From Lineus longissimus (Eukaryota > Nemertea > Pilidiophora > Heteronemertea > Lineidae): a DNA stretch of 64,000 nt. The translations under genes were made by a program, and so were the position numbers. Position 1 is the stretch's first letter; the number at the start of each line of letters is the position of its first letter. The stretch covers positions 17,561,501 to 17,625,500 of the forward strand of contig NC_088308.1 of the NCBI RefSeq assembly GCF_910592395.1, read 5' to 3'. Of this stretch, positions 33,951-45,366 are shown piece after piece. The notes under the pieces were generated by a model. That model did not search any database and was not told the DNA's origin. It saw nothing but the letters and a program-made list of their open reading frames with translations.

Positions 33951-35345
33951 CTTTCGGAGGCATCTACTATGAAGGACTGACTGGTACCAATCTTTCCTGC
34001 TACACGTGTAAGGAAAGTTACAAAATCACGCCATACGACCCAACAGCCCACACCTGCCAGTCAAACCTTCCCAAAGTAGACATCATTTCCTGCGGCATGA
34101 AAGATAAATACTGCAAGGTATGACTGCAGAGAATAATTATACCCACGCTAATCTCCTGTAGCGGATAGGTGCCGTCAAAGCAGATCTCACAGACATCCGT
34201 GCAGTGTAGGGCCGGAGAAGCGAACGTTAACCCCCGATTTCCTCAGGATGCACATAGTAGGTGGCTTCCTTAAAAGTGGCATCTACAATGTTTACATGTA
34301 CTTCAGTCAGGTTTGCAAGATATTTCGCGGGTGTTGAACGATTTGAATTTACTTGAAAGTGTTTCTGAATAAGGCCGGATATAATCATATCAAAATTTTG
34401 TTCTCCTCCCTGGACGACTCAATTTATATGGTTCCGTAAAGCAAATATGCCTTTTTAGAAGTTTACCTTTTGCCACCATTTTGCTTTGAGGAGACACATG
34501 GGCAGTGTTGCTGAGAGCATATATATGAGTATGGTTCTTCGCACTTCATTCTTGAGTATTTAAAATTATTCGCTCGATCACACTCACACATAGGTTGTTA
34601 TACGGAGATGCCTTTTGAGGTACTAGTATAAATCATGCTTGGAGACACACAACTTTCATGTAAACCACCAGCGACGGGACGACATTTCGTAGCTAATTAT
34701 TTTATTCAAAGTGTAACAAACCGAATTACATTAGAGATAATTTTAAAATACCTTAGTGAGAATATTTCATTTTCATAATGGATAATATATAAAGCATCGT
34801 TTTCACAACAGAGGTTTGGGCGAGACAGCAATAACCGCTTGGGTTAGTGCAAAATGTGGAAGCACTTCAAAAGCATTTAAAACCACATTATTCAATATTT
34901 GATTTGAGATGTTTCAGAATAGAAATTGATACCTCACTGTCGGTATTGATTGTCTCACCCAAACCGCTCGGATGGAGCTAAATATAGGCTACGCCTCGGT
35001 TTTGGTCTACATTACGAGCGGTTTGGGTGAGACAACCAATACCTCCAGTTCGGAATCAATTCCTTAATCAAACAACCTGTACGTGCATTTCTAATCTAGA
35101 ATGAATTACAATTTAAGGTTGAGAGGGTCGAGCTTCAAGGCGTGAAGATCAGCATTGAAAGAAGCTGTACGGACACATGTTATTATGGATGTAAGTTCCA
35201 AGGATACGGATTGACCTATCTGAAATGTACGTCGTGCTGTAGAGGACATGCGTGCAACACAGACAGCCACGGAGTGATTATCACGCCAAGTTTATTTCTT
35301 TATGTGATGATGATTTTAATTGCTACATTTATAATCCGAGGATGA
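33951..35345 (+). CDS. Ly6/uPAR-domain GPI-anchored protein, exons 2-3, unit 1
   Basis: Exon 2 is 33951-34117 (acceptor TTTTCAG, entry phase 1, donor AAG|GTATGA, exit phase 0). Exon 3 is 35118-35345, ending in TGA. The encoded 130 residues contain 12 cysteines, from LSCYTC at the start to the hallmark CCRGHACN near the end of a three-finger LU domain. A hydrophobic tail (SLFLYVMMILIATFII) follows, typical of a GPI-attachment signal. Such proteins sit on the outer cell surface and act as receptors, modulators or defence molecules. Exon 1 should supply a signal peptide ending in phase 1. The only candidate upstream is 11588-11648 in unit 0, across the peptide gene and the Gypsy insertion. Confidence 0.82.
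34920..35066. repeat. Inverted repeat in Ly6 intron 2, unit 1 (MITE-like)
   Basis: The left arm GGTATTGATTGTCTCACCCA and onward to CCGCTCG, and the right arm CGAGCGGTTTGGGTGAGACA and onward, are reverse complements over about 40-50 bases around a spacer of about 45 bases. A related half-copy (GTTTGGGCGAGACAGCAATA) lies near 34814. Unit 2 carries it at about 52858-53003. Confidence 0.65.
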
Positions 35346-36277
35346 ACGATAAGTCAGTATGATTTGAATCGGGCCTAAACTTGTTTGAATGAATGACAAC
35401 AGAGTGTGAGTACACAGAAGGACATACTAGTTCTGGTGATTTGTTTTCTCTCTTAATACAGCCCGGTTGCAAATTTAGGGCAATGGCGTTAAAAGTTAGT
35501 ACTGGGACAATCACGAACCCAAGGGTTTTGTAATTTTGACGCGAGTTGTTTACTACGTTGAACACTAAAGATCTGATTTCACTGCAGTGGTTTGCCGCGG
35601 CGTCAAAGTTTTTCCGCTTTCACGAGCTTTGTGGTCAGTTTCATTCCGCTTTCGCTGCTGTATGTACTTGCAAGCAATAGTATATTTATGCACTCTTTAC
35701 CAGTGTCTCAGATAAGAAGGATTGGGTTAATGTTGTCAAGTGTTGAGTAACGAAAAATACTCGATGCTGAGGGAAACCACAATTCCACACACTGCCATCT
35801 ATTGGTGATTCATAGTAAAACATGGTCGATCAATTATATATATATACATAACCAGCGGATATAATAAAAGGTTCAAGAAACCGAGTTTAACATATTGTAT
35901 GACACAAACTTAAAGTGATACTATGATGTGATTTACAACTTGGCGGAAATACGTCCGTTTTTAATTGTTGATCACAAATGTAAAGCTCAAATTTTCCATT
36001 TTTGATTAGATTTATTATAAAATCGCTGTTTTAATCGCGTCAGACTGGCCAACTCCCGAAGACGTTTTCAAAAACCCGCACTAAGTCACGTGACCTCATG
36101 ACCTCACAACATGAACAAGTCAGACCGTCGAATATTTTCCAAGGAAGAAGCTATATCCGCAGTATTAAGCGTACGCTCAGGAAAATCTAATGAATATTAA
36201 ATGAGGTCTAAAAATAGTTTTAGGAATACCATTATTATGAAGTCAGCGATGGAATTTCCTGGTTGGACTTAGGAAAT

Positions 36278-36607
36278 TTATGATAAAATGACTAGGACTG
36301 TGCACTTGGTGGGAGGGGCCGTCCCTTCCCTTACTTCGTTACTTCGAGATTTTTTCCAAATGTGCTGGAAGACCTCCAACGGCAGACGAATTTGGAGTTG
36401 GTTCTCGAAGTTGTGTTCCGGCGGAGCATCAGGAGGAGCAGATGAACCACCGGCTGGTGACCTCTTAACTCGAACTTCATGGCGACGGCCCGGTTCTTTG
36501 ATAGGGTCAGGCCAGCGGAAAACCCCAACACCTTCAGTTTTGCTGGTGTTGCCGCAAAACATCGCAGCACAACGCTACCCGACAACCCTTTTCTTTTTCT
36601 TCTCCAT
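36278..36607 (-). pseudogene. THAP-like zinc-finger ORF, broken in unit 1
   Basis: This is the same 110-codon frame as at 53425-53754, but a TAG replaces the Trp codon just before the first zinc-binding cysteine. Only the part from MFCGNTSKTEG remains open. See the unit 2 copy for the domain reasoning. As the first Cys of the Cys-x4-Cys pair lies upstream of the remaining Met, a functional THAP finger cannot be made from this start. Confidence 0.45.
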
Positions 36608-37119
36608 AATCTTCAGTTCTTATCGTGTATATATTGTGTAAGGACAGGATGGAATGTCAATGGTCAATGGCAGTTGTAAATAAACGAATGATATTTTTTT
36701 TTCGCGGGAATGTAAACCACCGCGACAGCGAAAATGTTCATGTTGTGACGTCATCAACAAAAACGTCGTCGGCGTAGCGCGATTTCAACGGCATCGAAGC
36801 GAGCCGTCCGGGCGGGATTAAAACCATCAATTTCTCGAAAATGTGCATTTCGATTCGAAAACCTTACCGATTTATGAGAAAGTGACGTAGTCATTTGTCA
36901 AAAACAGCTAAAACATTATATGGTGAAATTTGACACGAGTTACCCTTTAAAGTTTTTCAATAGAAATATGCATCGATATGATAATCGCCACCCTCGACGA
37001 ACTTTTTGTTATTTCTGTTGCCTAGTTACTCCGCAAACTTCACGTGTTTGTTTCATATGCAATGATATTAGGAATCAACAGATATATACTTTTGACGACA
37101 ACGTGTAATTGGTTCCAAA

Positions 37120-37422
37120 ATGGCGCAAGTGAGGGGCATGCTCCTCATATTTCTGGTGTTTCATCTGGAATGTCAATGGATTCGTGGTGAAGAAGAACCA
37201 AGGCTTCCACTGGGAATATCAAAAGGTAAGCCATCAGAAATTCAATTTTGGCTTTCTAAAAGCTGTCCCCATGTAGGAGGCATTGCAGTTTTGATGCACA
37301 CATTACAAATTCTTAGTGGCAATCTGAGTGATTTAGTGTCTTTCCAAGAGGTCACAATAATCACGGACTTGGTGTGTAGGTCCGTGCAACAAGAGATGTG
37401 TTTTGACAACATCGATCAGTAG
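37120..37422 (+). CDS. 100-residue secreted ORF of unknown function, unit 1
   Basis: The ATG starts a signal peptide (MAQVRGMLLIFLVFHLEC...), followed by EEEPRLPLGISK. The open frame then runs to residue 100 with three further cysteines (SKSCPH, LVCRS, EMCFD). Two readings are possible: a short intronless secreted protein, or a first exon ending at AAAAG|GTAAGCC (37225, phase 1) that splices onward. That phase would also fit the Ly6 exon 2. Unit 2 differs by His to Leu in the signal peptide and Glu to Ala near the C-terminus. I do not recognise the family. Confidence 0.45.
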   Translation: MAQVRGMLLIFLVFHLECQWIRGEEEPRLPLGISKGKPSEIQFWLSKSCPHVGGIAVLMHTLQILSGNLSDLVSFQEVTIITDLVCRSVQQEMCFDNIDQ

Positions 37423-38845
37423 TTCGCAGCCATGAATCGGCCGGCCGGCTGTGCGCCACCGATCAAATGTCGATATGCAGCAAATCTATCAAAAAACCAG
37501 GTTTGTCGAGCTTCTGTTTACCAAATAAGCTCGTTGCGGAGATTTTGTTTGTTTGGTGATATAGTAGCTTACCGTTATGGATTTTACAATAATTATAGAC
37601 TGGCTGTCCGGACTGTCGTGATCTTGCGGGCACATAAGCATGTACATACAATGTAAGGGATATTCCCGTTTTTATGTCGTGATGACGAGTGTTCAAACCA
37701 CACTCCCGCTTGACGTTCATGTATCATGCTAAGACTATTAAAATGCAAAATGACACTTTTTTTGCAAATTTTCGGCCAAAATCATGATCAAAAACAACTT
37801 TTGGGCAAATTCTGTGAGGGGCGAGGGCATTTGCCCCCTGTCCCCGCTAGCTACGCCCCAGCTGTGTTGCATCAAGCCAGCAGCAGTTCTACACACAGCA
37901 ACGGAGAGATGATCAGCGTTGCAGCCAACAAACAACCCATGGAACCTACCTTTAAATGTACAACTGTCAATAAGAACGGTCGGTGCTAAATCCAGCGAGC
38001 TGATAGCAATTAACGGAGAAGAGAGCAGCTTCGAGACACTGCATGGCCTGGAAGCGATCAGTTCTCATAAAGAAAGCCACGCGGAGACGATCAGTATTAG
38101 ATTCAGGTGAGCAGGCCAGGTGACCTCTCAACGGAGCTTACCAGGAAATTATCATGACATTTCAGCTCTCGAAAATGAGTTATGTTTTGAACGAACTCTG
38201 AGGATCCGATTACGATTTCAGATCCAGATCATGGAATGAGCGCCGGGTTTTTGCTACTGAAATTTATCTGGATACTTAGTGGTTTAAAGTTGAATCGTCA
38301 GGTTGGACTGATCGCAAAACAATTACATGTGGTGATAATTATTATTAGTTTTATAATTGTTCAAGTTTTCGTTGATATTTAATGCTTTCTTCGGAAGGAA
38401 GCTTGGTGGTGACATTTGCTGAACCCCTAGAAACATGTTAGCAGCACAGAATCAATTTCATCGATTCCGAAAGGGAGGGTCGGTTTATCTGAGAGCAGTC
38501 AGCCTGTGTGTCCAAGGCGCTGTTTCGAAATATCACTAGTGACTTATTTGTGTTTCTATGTAAGTGTGTGCGACTCGTGAGAGTTTTCCCCAGTAACGAA
38601 TTTAGCAAACCACTAGCGATTCGGTTGACAATACGATCAACATAAAGCTTTCTACGCATTTATATCAGACTAGCGGATCCGAGACGACCATTTGGATATT
38701 TGATTGTTGTTTATATCCTTTTCAAGTGGAGATATCTTCTTTAGACAAAATATCCGAAAACTTCATCATGTCAACAGTTACTGAAAGGTGACCTCGAATC
38801 ATCTTTCGTAGCAGTCCGTGTCAACCTGGATGAGTGACAAGCAAG
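37423..38845. other. Region between secreted ORF and signal-peptide exons, unit 1
   Basis: No supported gene is seen. A 63-codon frame ending at a donor-like CAG|GTGAGC (37919-38110) is present in all three units with one residue differing. The DNA is too similar for that to be evidence of coding. Confidence 0.4.
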
Positions 38846-38906
38846 ATGGTGTCCAATAAGTGGATAATTATATGGATTGCACTCTTTAATCTACTTATAG
38901 ACAAAG
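38846..38906 (+). CDS. Signal-peptide exon, unit 1 copy a
   Basis: It encodes the same 20 residues as 11588-11648 and ends in phase 1 at AAAG|GTAAGAG. It is a candidate first exon for the Ly6 exons at 51888, about 13 kb downstream. It is the original position of the exon relative to units 0 and 2. Confidence 0.55.
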
Positions 38907-39279
38907 GTAAGAGCTTCTTACGATACTTAAGAGACATTCAGTGATCAGCACTTCGATATCTGTAAATGTGTCTGGGTGACCATGTGATACATAGCTTTTT
39001 TCTGTCTATAATTGATGTGACCAACTAGAATTCACGCAACAGAAGTTATATGGGTTCATGCGTAAGCTTGCACCCATGGGTGATCGGGGGTCATGAAAAT
39101 AGGAAAAAAAACGGCTCCCTGTAAGAGACAATACAATCCAAGACAGTAACATTTTCCTAATGATCCGAACCCGCTCATTCGGTTAATCCGCCACGGTTTG
39201 GTATCTCAAATAATCGCAGCCTTCCCCTGAAGACAACAACTAAATCACTAAATTACGGTATAATCGAGTGACAAGCAAG

Positions 39280-39340
39280 ATGGTGTCCAATAAGTGGATA
39301 ATTATATGGATTGCACTCTTTAATCTACTTATAGACAAAG
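39280..39340 (+). CDS. Signal-peptide exon, unit 1 copy b
   Basis: This is an identical second copy of the exon created by the local duplication, with intact start and donor. It could act as an alternative first exon or be silent. Confidence 0.45.
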
Positions 39341-39460
39341 GTAAGAGCTTCTTACGATACTTAAGAGACATTCAGTGATCAGCACTTCGATATCTGTAAA
39401 TGTGTCTGGGTGACCATGTGATACATAGCTTTTTTCTGTCTATAATGAGTGACAAGCAAG

Positions 39461-39521
39461 ATGGTGTCCAATAAGTGGATAATTATATGGATTGCACTCT
39501 TTAATCTACTTATAGACAAAG
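39461..39521 (+). CDS. Signal-peptide exon, unit 1 copy c
   Basis: This is an identical third copy, closest to the downstream Ly6 exons, with intact start and donor. The upstream sequence is that of block X only, so its promoter context differs from copy a. Confidence 0.45.
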
Positions 39522-40275
39522 GTAAGAGCTTCTTACGATACTTAAGAGACATTCAGTGATCAGCACTTCGATATCTGTAAATGTGTCTGGGTGACCATGT
39601 GATACATAGCTTTTTTCTGTCTATAATTGATGTGACCAACTAGAATTCACGCAACAGAAGTTATATGGGTTCATGCGTAAGCTTGCACCCATGGGTGATC
39701 GGGGGTCATGAAAATAGGAAAAAAAACGGCTCCCTGTAAGAGACAATACAATCCAAGACAGTAACATTTTCCTAATGATCCGAACCCGCTCATTCGGTTA
39801 ATCCGCCACGGTTTGGTATCTCAAATAATCGCAGCCTTCCCCTGAAGACAACAACTAAATCACTAAATTACGGTATAATCGAGTCCTATCACCCCGCGCC
39901 ATGTGTGATGCAGAGCCAAGACGCCACCGCTCTGTTAAGATATAATGGCGTTCATATATCTTCATCTGTCGATAAACATGGGAACCAACTCAATCATTTT
40001 AAATTAGTTTCTCGTCGTAGCCGAAGGTAAAATACTGTATCATAACGCGCAATTGGAGATGCGGTGGCTGTTCCCTCCGAATGCGACTGCGTCAGCACAA
40101 ATATCAATTGCAAATATATCTAAGAGTCCAATTTTGTTTTAACTCTTTAAGGCTTTTTTTATACATATAGCTTACATCGCAACTACATGTACATGTTGTT
40201 TTCAATTGACAAGGTATGCATTGACAAACTATGACGTTAACCGTTATATCAATGCACATCGGTAATTTAACTAGT

Positions 40276-40321
40276 CCAATGGAGAGCATTCCAGTCTTCC
40301 TACTGGAATGCTCTCCATTGG
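40276..40321. repeat. Perfect 20-bp inverted repeat at the Gypsy breakpoint, unit 1
   Basis: CCAATGGAGAGCATTCCAGT (40276-40295), loop CTTCCT, and the exact reverse complement (40302-40321). The right arm is native integrase-region sequence of the reverse-strand Gypsy element. The left arm is an inverted copy of it joined to unit sequence. The same scar is at 56801-56846. Confidence 0.9.
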
Positions 40322-43300
40322 TGCTTTGGCAGTCTTAGGTGGTGATTTGATCATCTGGCAAGTTGGACATGCTCGTATGAATTCAACCACCAATCGCTTC
40401 AAACCTGGTCTCCAGAACCTACTCCTTACTTTAGCATGGGTTTTCAATACCCCAAGATGTGCCCCGGCGTACCCTTCATGAAGGTTACTTATTGCTTGGT
40501 CAGCCAAAGATTTTGGAAGGACCCAGCGAGGGTTATCCCGGTACTTTTTCTCTGGCGACCTCAGAATAAGGCAGTCATCCTTAACATCTAGTAACTGAAA
40601 CTGGGCCATGATAGCTCGTGCAGTGGTGCCGAGGGATCTTAAGACTGCTTCAGATGGCTTCTTGTGCTTTTCTATGTGCTCAATCACGGGGCCTATGTCC
40701 GGATCTACCCGTTCAGCCTTTGCCAAGTCTTTTGAAGTCCATGAAAGGATGCTTTGCGATTTGCCTTCTGTTCTTACCACCAAGGTTGGTCCTTTCACTT
40801 TTCCCTCTTCAAGGTGTTTTACGCAAGTGCTGTCACCCCTGCAATCCTCGTTATTTGGTTTATCCGTTGGCCCACATGACGGGCAGTCTCCATGTTGGCG
40901 GATACGCTTTGGCCGACGAGAGAGTACATCTGCATTCCCATGGAGCTTCCCAGGGCGATGTTCGATCTCATAGTCAAATTCAGCCAATCGCTCCAACCAA
41001 CGAGCTACTTGTCCAGATGGATTCTTGAAATTTAGCAACCACCGCAGGGCCATGTTGTCCACTCTGACACGGAACTTCTTACCTAGCAAGTAATAACGGA
41101 AGTGCTCACAAAAGGTGACTAATGCTAGCATCTCCCGCCGTGTTGTGCAATAGTTACGCTCGTCGCTGTTAAGAGTTTTGCTGCCGTAAGCCACCACTCT
41201 TTCAGTGTCACCAGGTTGAACTTGTGACAGGACAGCCCCTATCGCAAAATCACTCGCATCGGTATCTAGAATGAAAATTCCAGCATCTTTGGTGAAATCA
41301 GGATAAGCAAGGATCGGAGGAGATGTCAACAGTGCTTTTAGCGTAGTGAAAGCTTCTTGGCATTGCAGAGACCAGACATACTCTACTCCTTTCTTTGTAA
41401 GATTGTGCAAGAGGGTTGTTATTTTAGAGAACTCTGGGACAAATCGTTGGTAATAGGTTACAAGACCGAGGAAAGAACGTAACTCAGCCAGGTTTATTGG
41501 CACTGGCCAGCTAGCAATCTTCTTGGTCTTTTCATGATCAGTGGCGATACCATCTTTGGAAACAACATGACCTAGGAAGGAGACAGACTTCCGAAAAAAG
41601 TTTGCACTTAGTCGGTTTAAGCTTCAGCCCGGTTGTTCGGATTTTTTTGAAGACCTCCTCCAATCGTGTGAGGTGATCATCAAATGACACAATGTGGACA
41701 ATGATGTCATCGAGATAAGCCAAACAATGGGTTAGTCCTCCCAACACCAAGAACATCAGACGGGTAAAGGATGCAGGCGCCCCGGTTAACCCGAAGGGCA
41801 TGACATTCCATTCAAACTGTTTATTTCCAAAAACAAAGCTAGTCTTAGATCGATCTTCGGGTGCAACCTCCATTTGCCAATATCCGGACGCACAATCTAG
41901 GGAGCTAAACCAACATGAACCGTTCAAAGCATTTAGCGTGTCATCCACCCGAGGGAGAGGTTGTGCAGACTTAACCGTACAGCTGTTAACCCGGCGATAG
42001 TCAATACAAAGACGTAGGGACCCATCTTTCTTCTTGGCTAAGACGATCGGGGAACTCCATGGACCTTGGGCGCATACTTGATAAGGTTCTTTTCCAGTAG
42101 GCCTTGAGCAATCTCCTCTACTGCTTCCAACCTGTGAGGTGGAAGTTGTCGGGGAGCCTGCTTGATTGGCGGTGAGTTCCCAGTGTCAATGTGATGTTGA
42201 ATTAACTCACTACGGCCAATGTCAAAATCGCCACTCGAAAAGATGTCCTCATAGTCTGTAACCAGTTGTTTTGCCTTTCTTAACTGCTCTGGGGCAAGAT
42301 CAGTCTGCTCTAGTTGCAGCTGAGCAAAGAGGGTCTCCATTTCTTGCTCATCCCTGGGCTTTCTTGCTGCTGACGGCTGGTCTCTTGACGTGTCTGCATC
42401 GGCTGGCCTACCACAGTTTTCAGTCTTTCTGGTTGGGTCTATAGCACCAATCAGATGACGCTCCTGTGTGTTCTTTTCCTGGGCAGTCGACGTTGATTCC
42501 TTGTTGTTCATCTCATCTGGGGAGAAAGGAATAGCCTTGGCATCCGATGCACAACTTGGGTGGAACCATCCAAGGGTATGGTGTGACTTGATGTGCACCT
42601 CAGAGTCGGAGAGATTTGCCACACGTACTGGAACCTTTCCCTTCTGTGGGACCACTAAAGTCCGGCCGGTAAAGAAGGACTGGTTTCCCTTCCTCCTCTC
42701 AATGATGCCAGGAGTGCCTTCATTAAGATGCACCGACGACCTGAGATGTCCTGTCAAAATCATCTCTGAATTGGGTGGTATCGTTACAGATCGGTTAAGG
42801 GTCACTCGACTTATCCGTGGGTTTTCTCTGTCCTGATGGAGAGGAAGTTCCTGTCCGGCTATGGCGAGGGTCTTGGTACCATAGTCGATTGTGCAGTCAT
42901 GTTTTGCAAAGAAATCACTACCAAGGAGACAGGGATAGTCAAGATTATCAATCACGTCAACCTTATGAAGAATCTCTAAATCACCAAACTGGAATAAGAC
43001 CGTGGTGCACCCAAGAACATGCAACTCATCACCTGATGCTGACGTGAGAGAACCATCTGCTGGCCCAAGCTCTTCCCCAGAATAGGAAAATTGCTTCCAT
43101 ACCGCTGCGCTTACTGCAGTAGAAGTCGCTCCGGTGTCAAGCAAAATTGGCATAGACTCCCCATTGACCTGAACAGTGACAAACAAGCTGCTGTCTACCC
43201 AGTTAATGCTACCTTTCTTGGGTTGCGCTGAAGTAGGTTCAAATCTCGTTGCCGTTGGGTTCAATTTGGACGTCTGCAATATGTTCTCTGGGCTTGGTCG

Positions 43301-43507
43301 TTTTTCTTTTCTGATAGGTGGTGCTGTTGGACCTAAAACTGCACGGTCTTCTGAAATTATATGGTAAGCTGGACATTCATTAGATAAGTTTGTACCAATA
43401 CTAGTTGATGGTTCTATAATGGTATTACCATTCGCAACTAAATCAACCGCAGGAGGCGTTCCCAGAGCAACGTGTAAATCAGTCACCTTGGGTACACCAT
43501 CAGGCAC
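40276..43507 (-). pseudogene. pol: Gypsy Pol (protease, RT, RNase H, partial integrase), unit 1
   Basis: The protease motif ILLDTGATSTAV lies in the frame 43507-42038. Reverse transcriptase with YLDD is in 41948-41538, and RNase H (FILDTDASDFAIGAV) plus the integrase HHCC region in 41503-40271. The three frames are not the same phase, so at least two indels break Pol. The coding sequence ends at the scar, where the last residues (LECSPLD) come from the inverted arm. Confidence 0.85.
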
Positions 43508-43805
43508 CTTATTTAATGGGGGGGGGGGGGGGGGGAACCATACCTCTCAGGCAGATGAGAATTAACTGCCGTATTCTCTGGTCTTAGAGCGTCATTGCGG
43601 ATGTCAGCAGGGGCAGCTATAGGACATGAAACTTCTCTCCACGATGTACCTGTACTAGTGTTAGGCCCTACATGATTAATCAGTGATGGGTATAGATCAC
43701 CACCAACTGATTTCTGCTGGAGGACATCCCTAGTGATGTTTACATCAATCACATTGGGTGTCTCTCCAACACTAATAATATTTACATGTGGTGGGGGCCG
43801 TACAT

Positions 43806-45080
43806 TTACAATTGGTGGGAAGCATCTCGGCCCTTCGATACTCCCTGGTTGGAGTTTTCCGACACATTTGTACAATCTCTAGCAAAGTGGCCCTTACCAT
43901 GACACTGGTAACATTCAGCCATAGGGCACCGGCTAGCCCTGTGTCCCTCATTATTACAAATACGACATTTATTGTCACGCCTGGCATAGGAATTTGATCT
44001 CCTTGCATTAGCGCCTTGCTCAAGCTGGCTGAGGCGGGTTTCCATTCTACCTAAAATGTCAAGCATTTTTGCCATTTCTGACTGGTTTTCTTTGTCTACC
44101 CTATTTACCTCACCTTGAGTTTTGGTTGAGCTCGTCGCTGCAACTTTCTTTGGTTTTTGAAGAAGCGCCTCCGATTGCCGTGACATCAACTTGGCCGCTT
44201 GGAGCTGGCGAAACTTTCTCACAGCTTCACTCAAGGTGGTAGGCGCAGCCAAAAAAAGCTGCTCTCGGGTAGTTTCGGAGGCCTCAACCCCACTCATGAA
44301 GCGATCCAATGCCATCTCCTGTTGGATTGAAAACCCACTCCCTGGATAGGCGTTTAATGCCAATTCTTGGAGTGCATCCGCATAAGCTTCGGGGGTCTCA
44401 CTGCTCTTTTGATTCCGTCCTCGAAGTTGCAATTTGAAATCTTCTTTCGTGGTGTTCATGAAGCGGTTGAGGAGGGCCTCCTTATACTCCTCGTACTCCA
44501 TCCCCGATGGCAAATGGAGATTTGCAATTGCCACATAGGCCTGGTGGTCCAGCCTTGACTGCAGTTGCTCCCGCCTTTGACTCTGGGGTATCTTGCAAAG
44601 GTCGGCATAGGTGTCGAAACGTTCTAGCCAAATTCAAAAGTTTTGACCGACCACAAAGTTTTTAGGTGCCTGTACTTTGTGGGCAAGGGGAACTGCTGAA
44701 ACGGTGGGTGCGGGCAGGTCAGGGTTTAGACCCGGGGCTGGGTGACCACTGTTACCCACATGACCACTACTTGCAGCCAATTGACTGAGCAATGCCACCA
44801 CCAAAGCATTCATATCTAGGCCAGAAGGGGCCTGAGAAGCACCTTGTGCTGGCAAAGAAGCGGGGTTTGGTGACCCACTGGCCACATCTGCAGTGGGGCT
44901 TAATGGTAGCTTTGGCCTATCGCCAGTAGAACTAACCTTAGGTCTACTACCTGATGTAGACATCGTGACCTCTGCCCCTGACCTCGCGATAAACATGTCA
45001 CTTGGCTGACTCATCGTCGGCCTACTTATCATTTGTGAGACGGCCCCCGTCTCTGGGTCACTGCCATCATGCGTTGCCAT
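43806..45080 (-). pseudogene. gag: Gypsy Gag with two CCHC knuckles, interrupted, unit 1
   Basis: A 148-codon N-terminal frame (45080-44634) ends at an in-frame TGA. The capsid-like part and two zinc knuckles (CRICNNEGHRASRC and CYQCHGKGHFARDC) continue in the same frame at 44534-43806. The same TGA is present in unit 2, so it predates the duplication. An 18-base G run near 43518 lies between gag and pol only in this copy. Confidence 0.8.
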
Positions 45081-45366
45081 TGTTCTAGCTGGTTTACGTT
45101 AATGTACACGAAATGTACGCTATACTCTCAGGCAAGATCGACAAATGGACACTCAGTTCGTTACTGGAGTATTGACACAGCTAAAACTGGCGCCGGCACA
45201 GTATATTTCATGTGCAAATGTCGCGGGAAAACACCTGTAGGTTCGCATACAATGTACACAATTTTACACTATGCAATGGCGGAGCTAAAATGCGTCGGCC
45301 GGGCTCGATTAATTCTTGTAAATTATCAATGATAATGGGCTTTTATCCCATTCCGCTGCTCACCAG

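Larger units (their letters stand above)
38830..39882 (+). repeat. Local X-Y-X-X-Y duplication of the signal-peptide exon, unit 1
   Basis: Block X (about 180 bases, GAGTGACAAGCAAGATGG to TCTATAAT) and block Y (about 255 bases, TGATGTGACC to GGTATAATC) occur once each in units 0 and 2. In unit 1 they are arranged X-Y-X-X-Y. X starts at about 38831, 39268 and 39447, and Y at about 39014 and 39628. Junctions share only a few bases (GAGT), as in replication-slippage or end-joining events. Confidence 0.85.

Noticed and set aside
37919-38110. 63-codon frame ending at a splice-donor-like CAG|GTGAGC, present in three units
   Set aside because: I found no compatible upstream exon and no domain; the donor match alone is weak.
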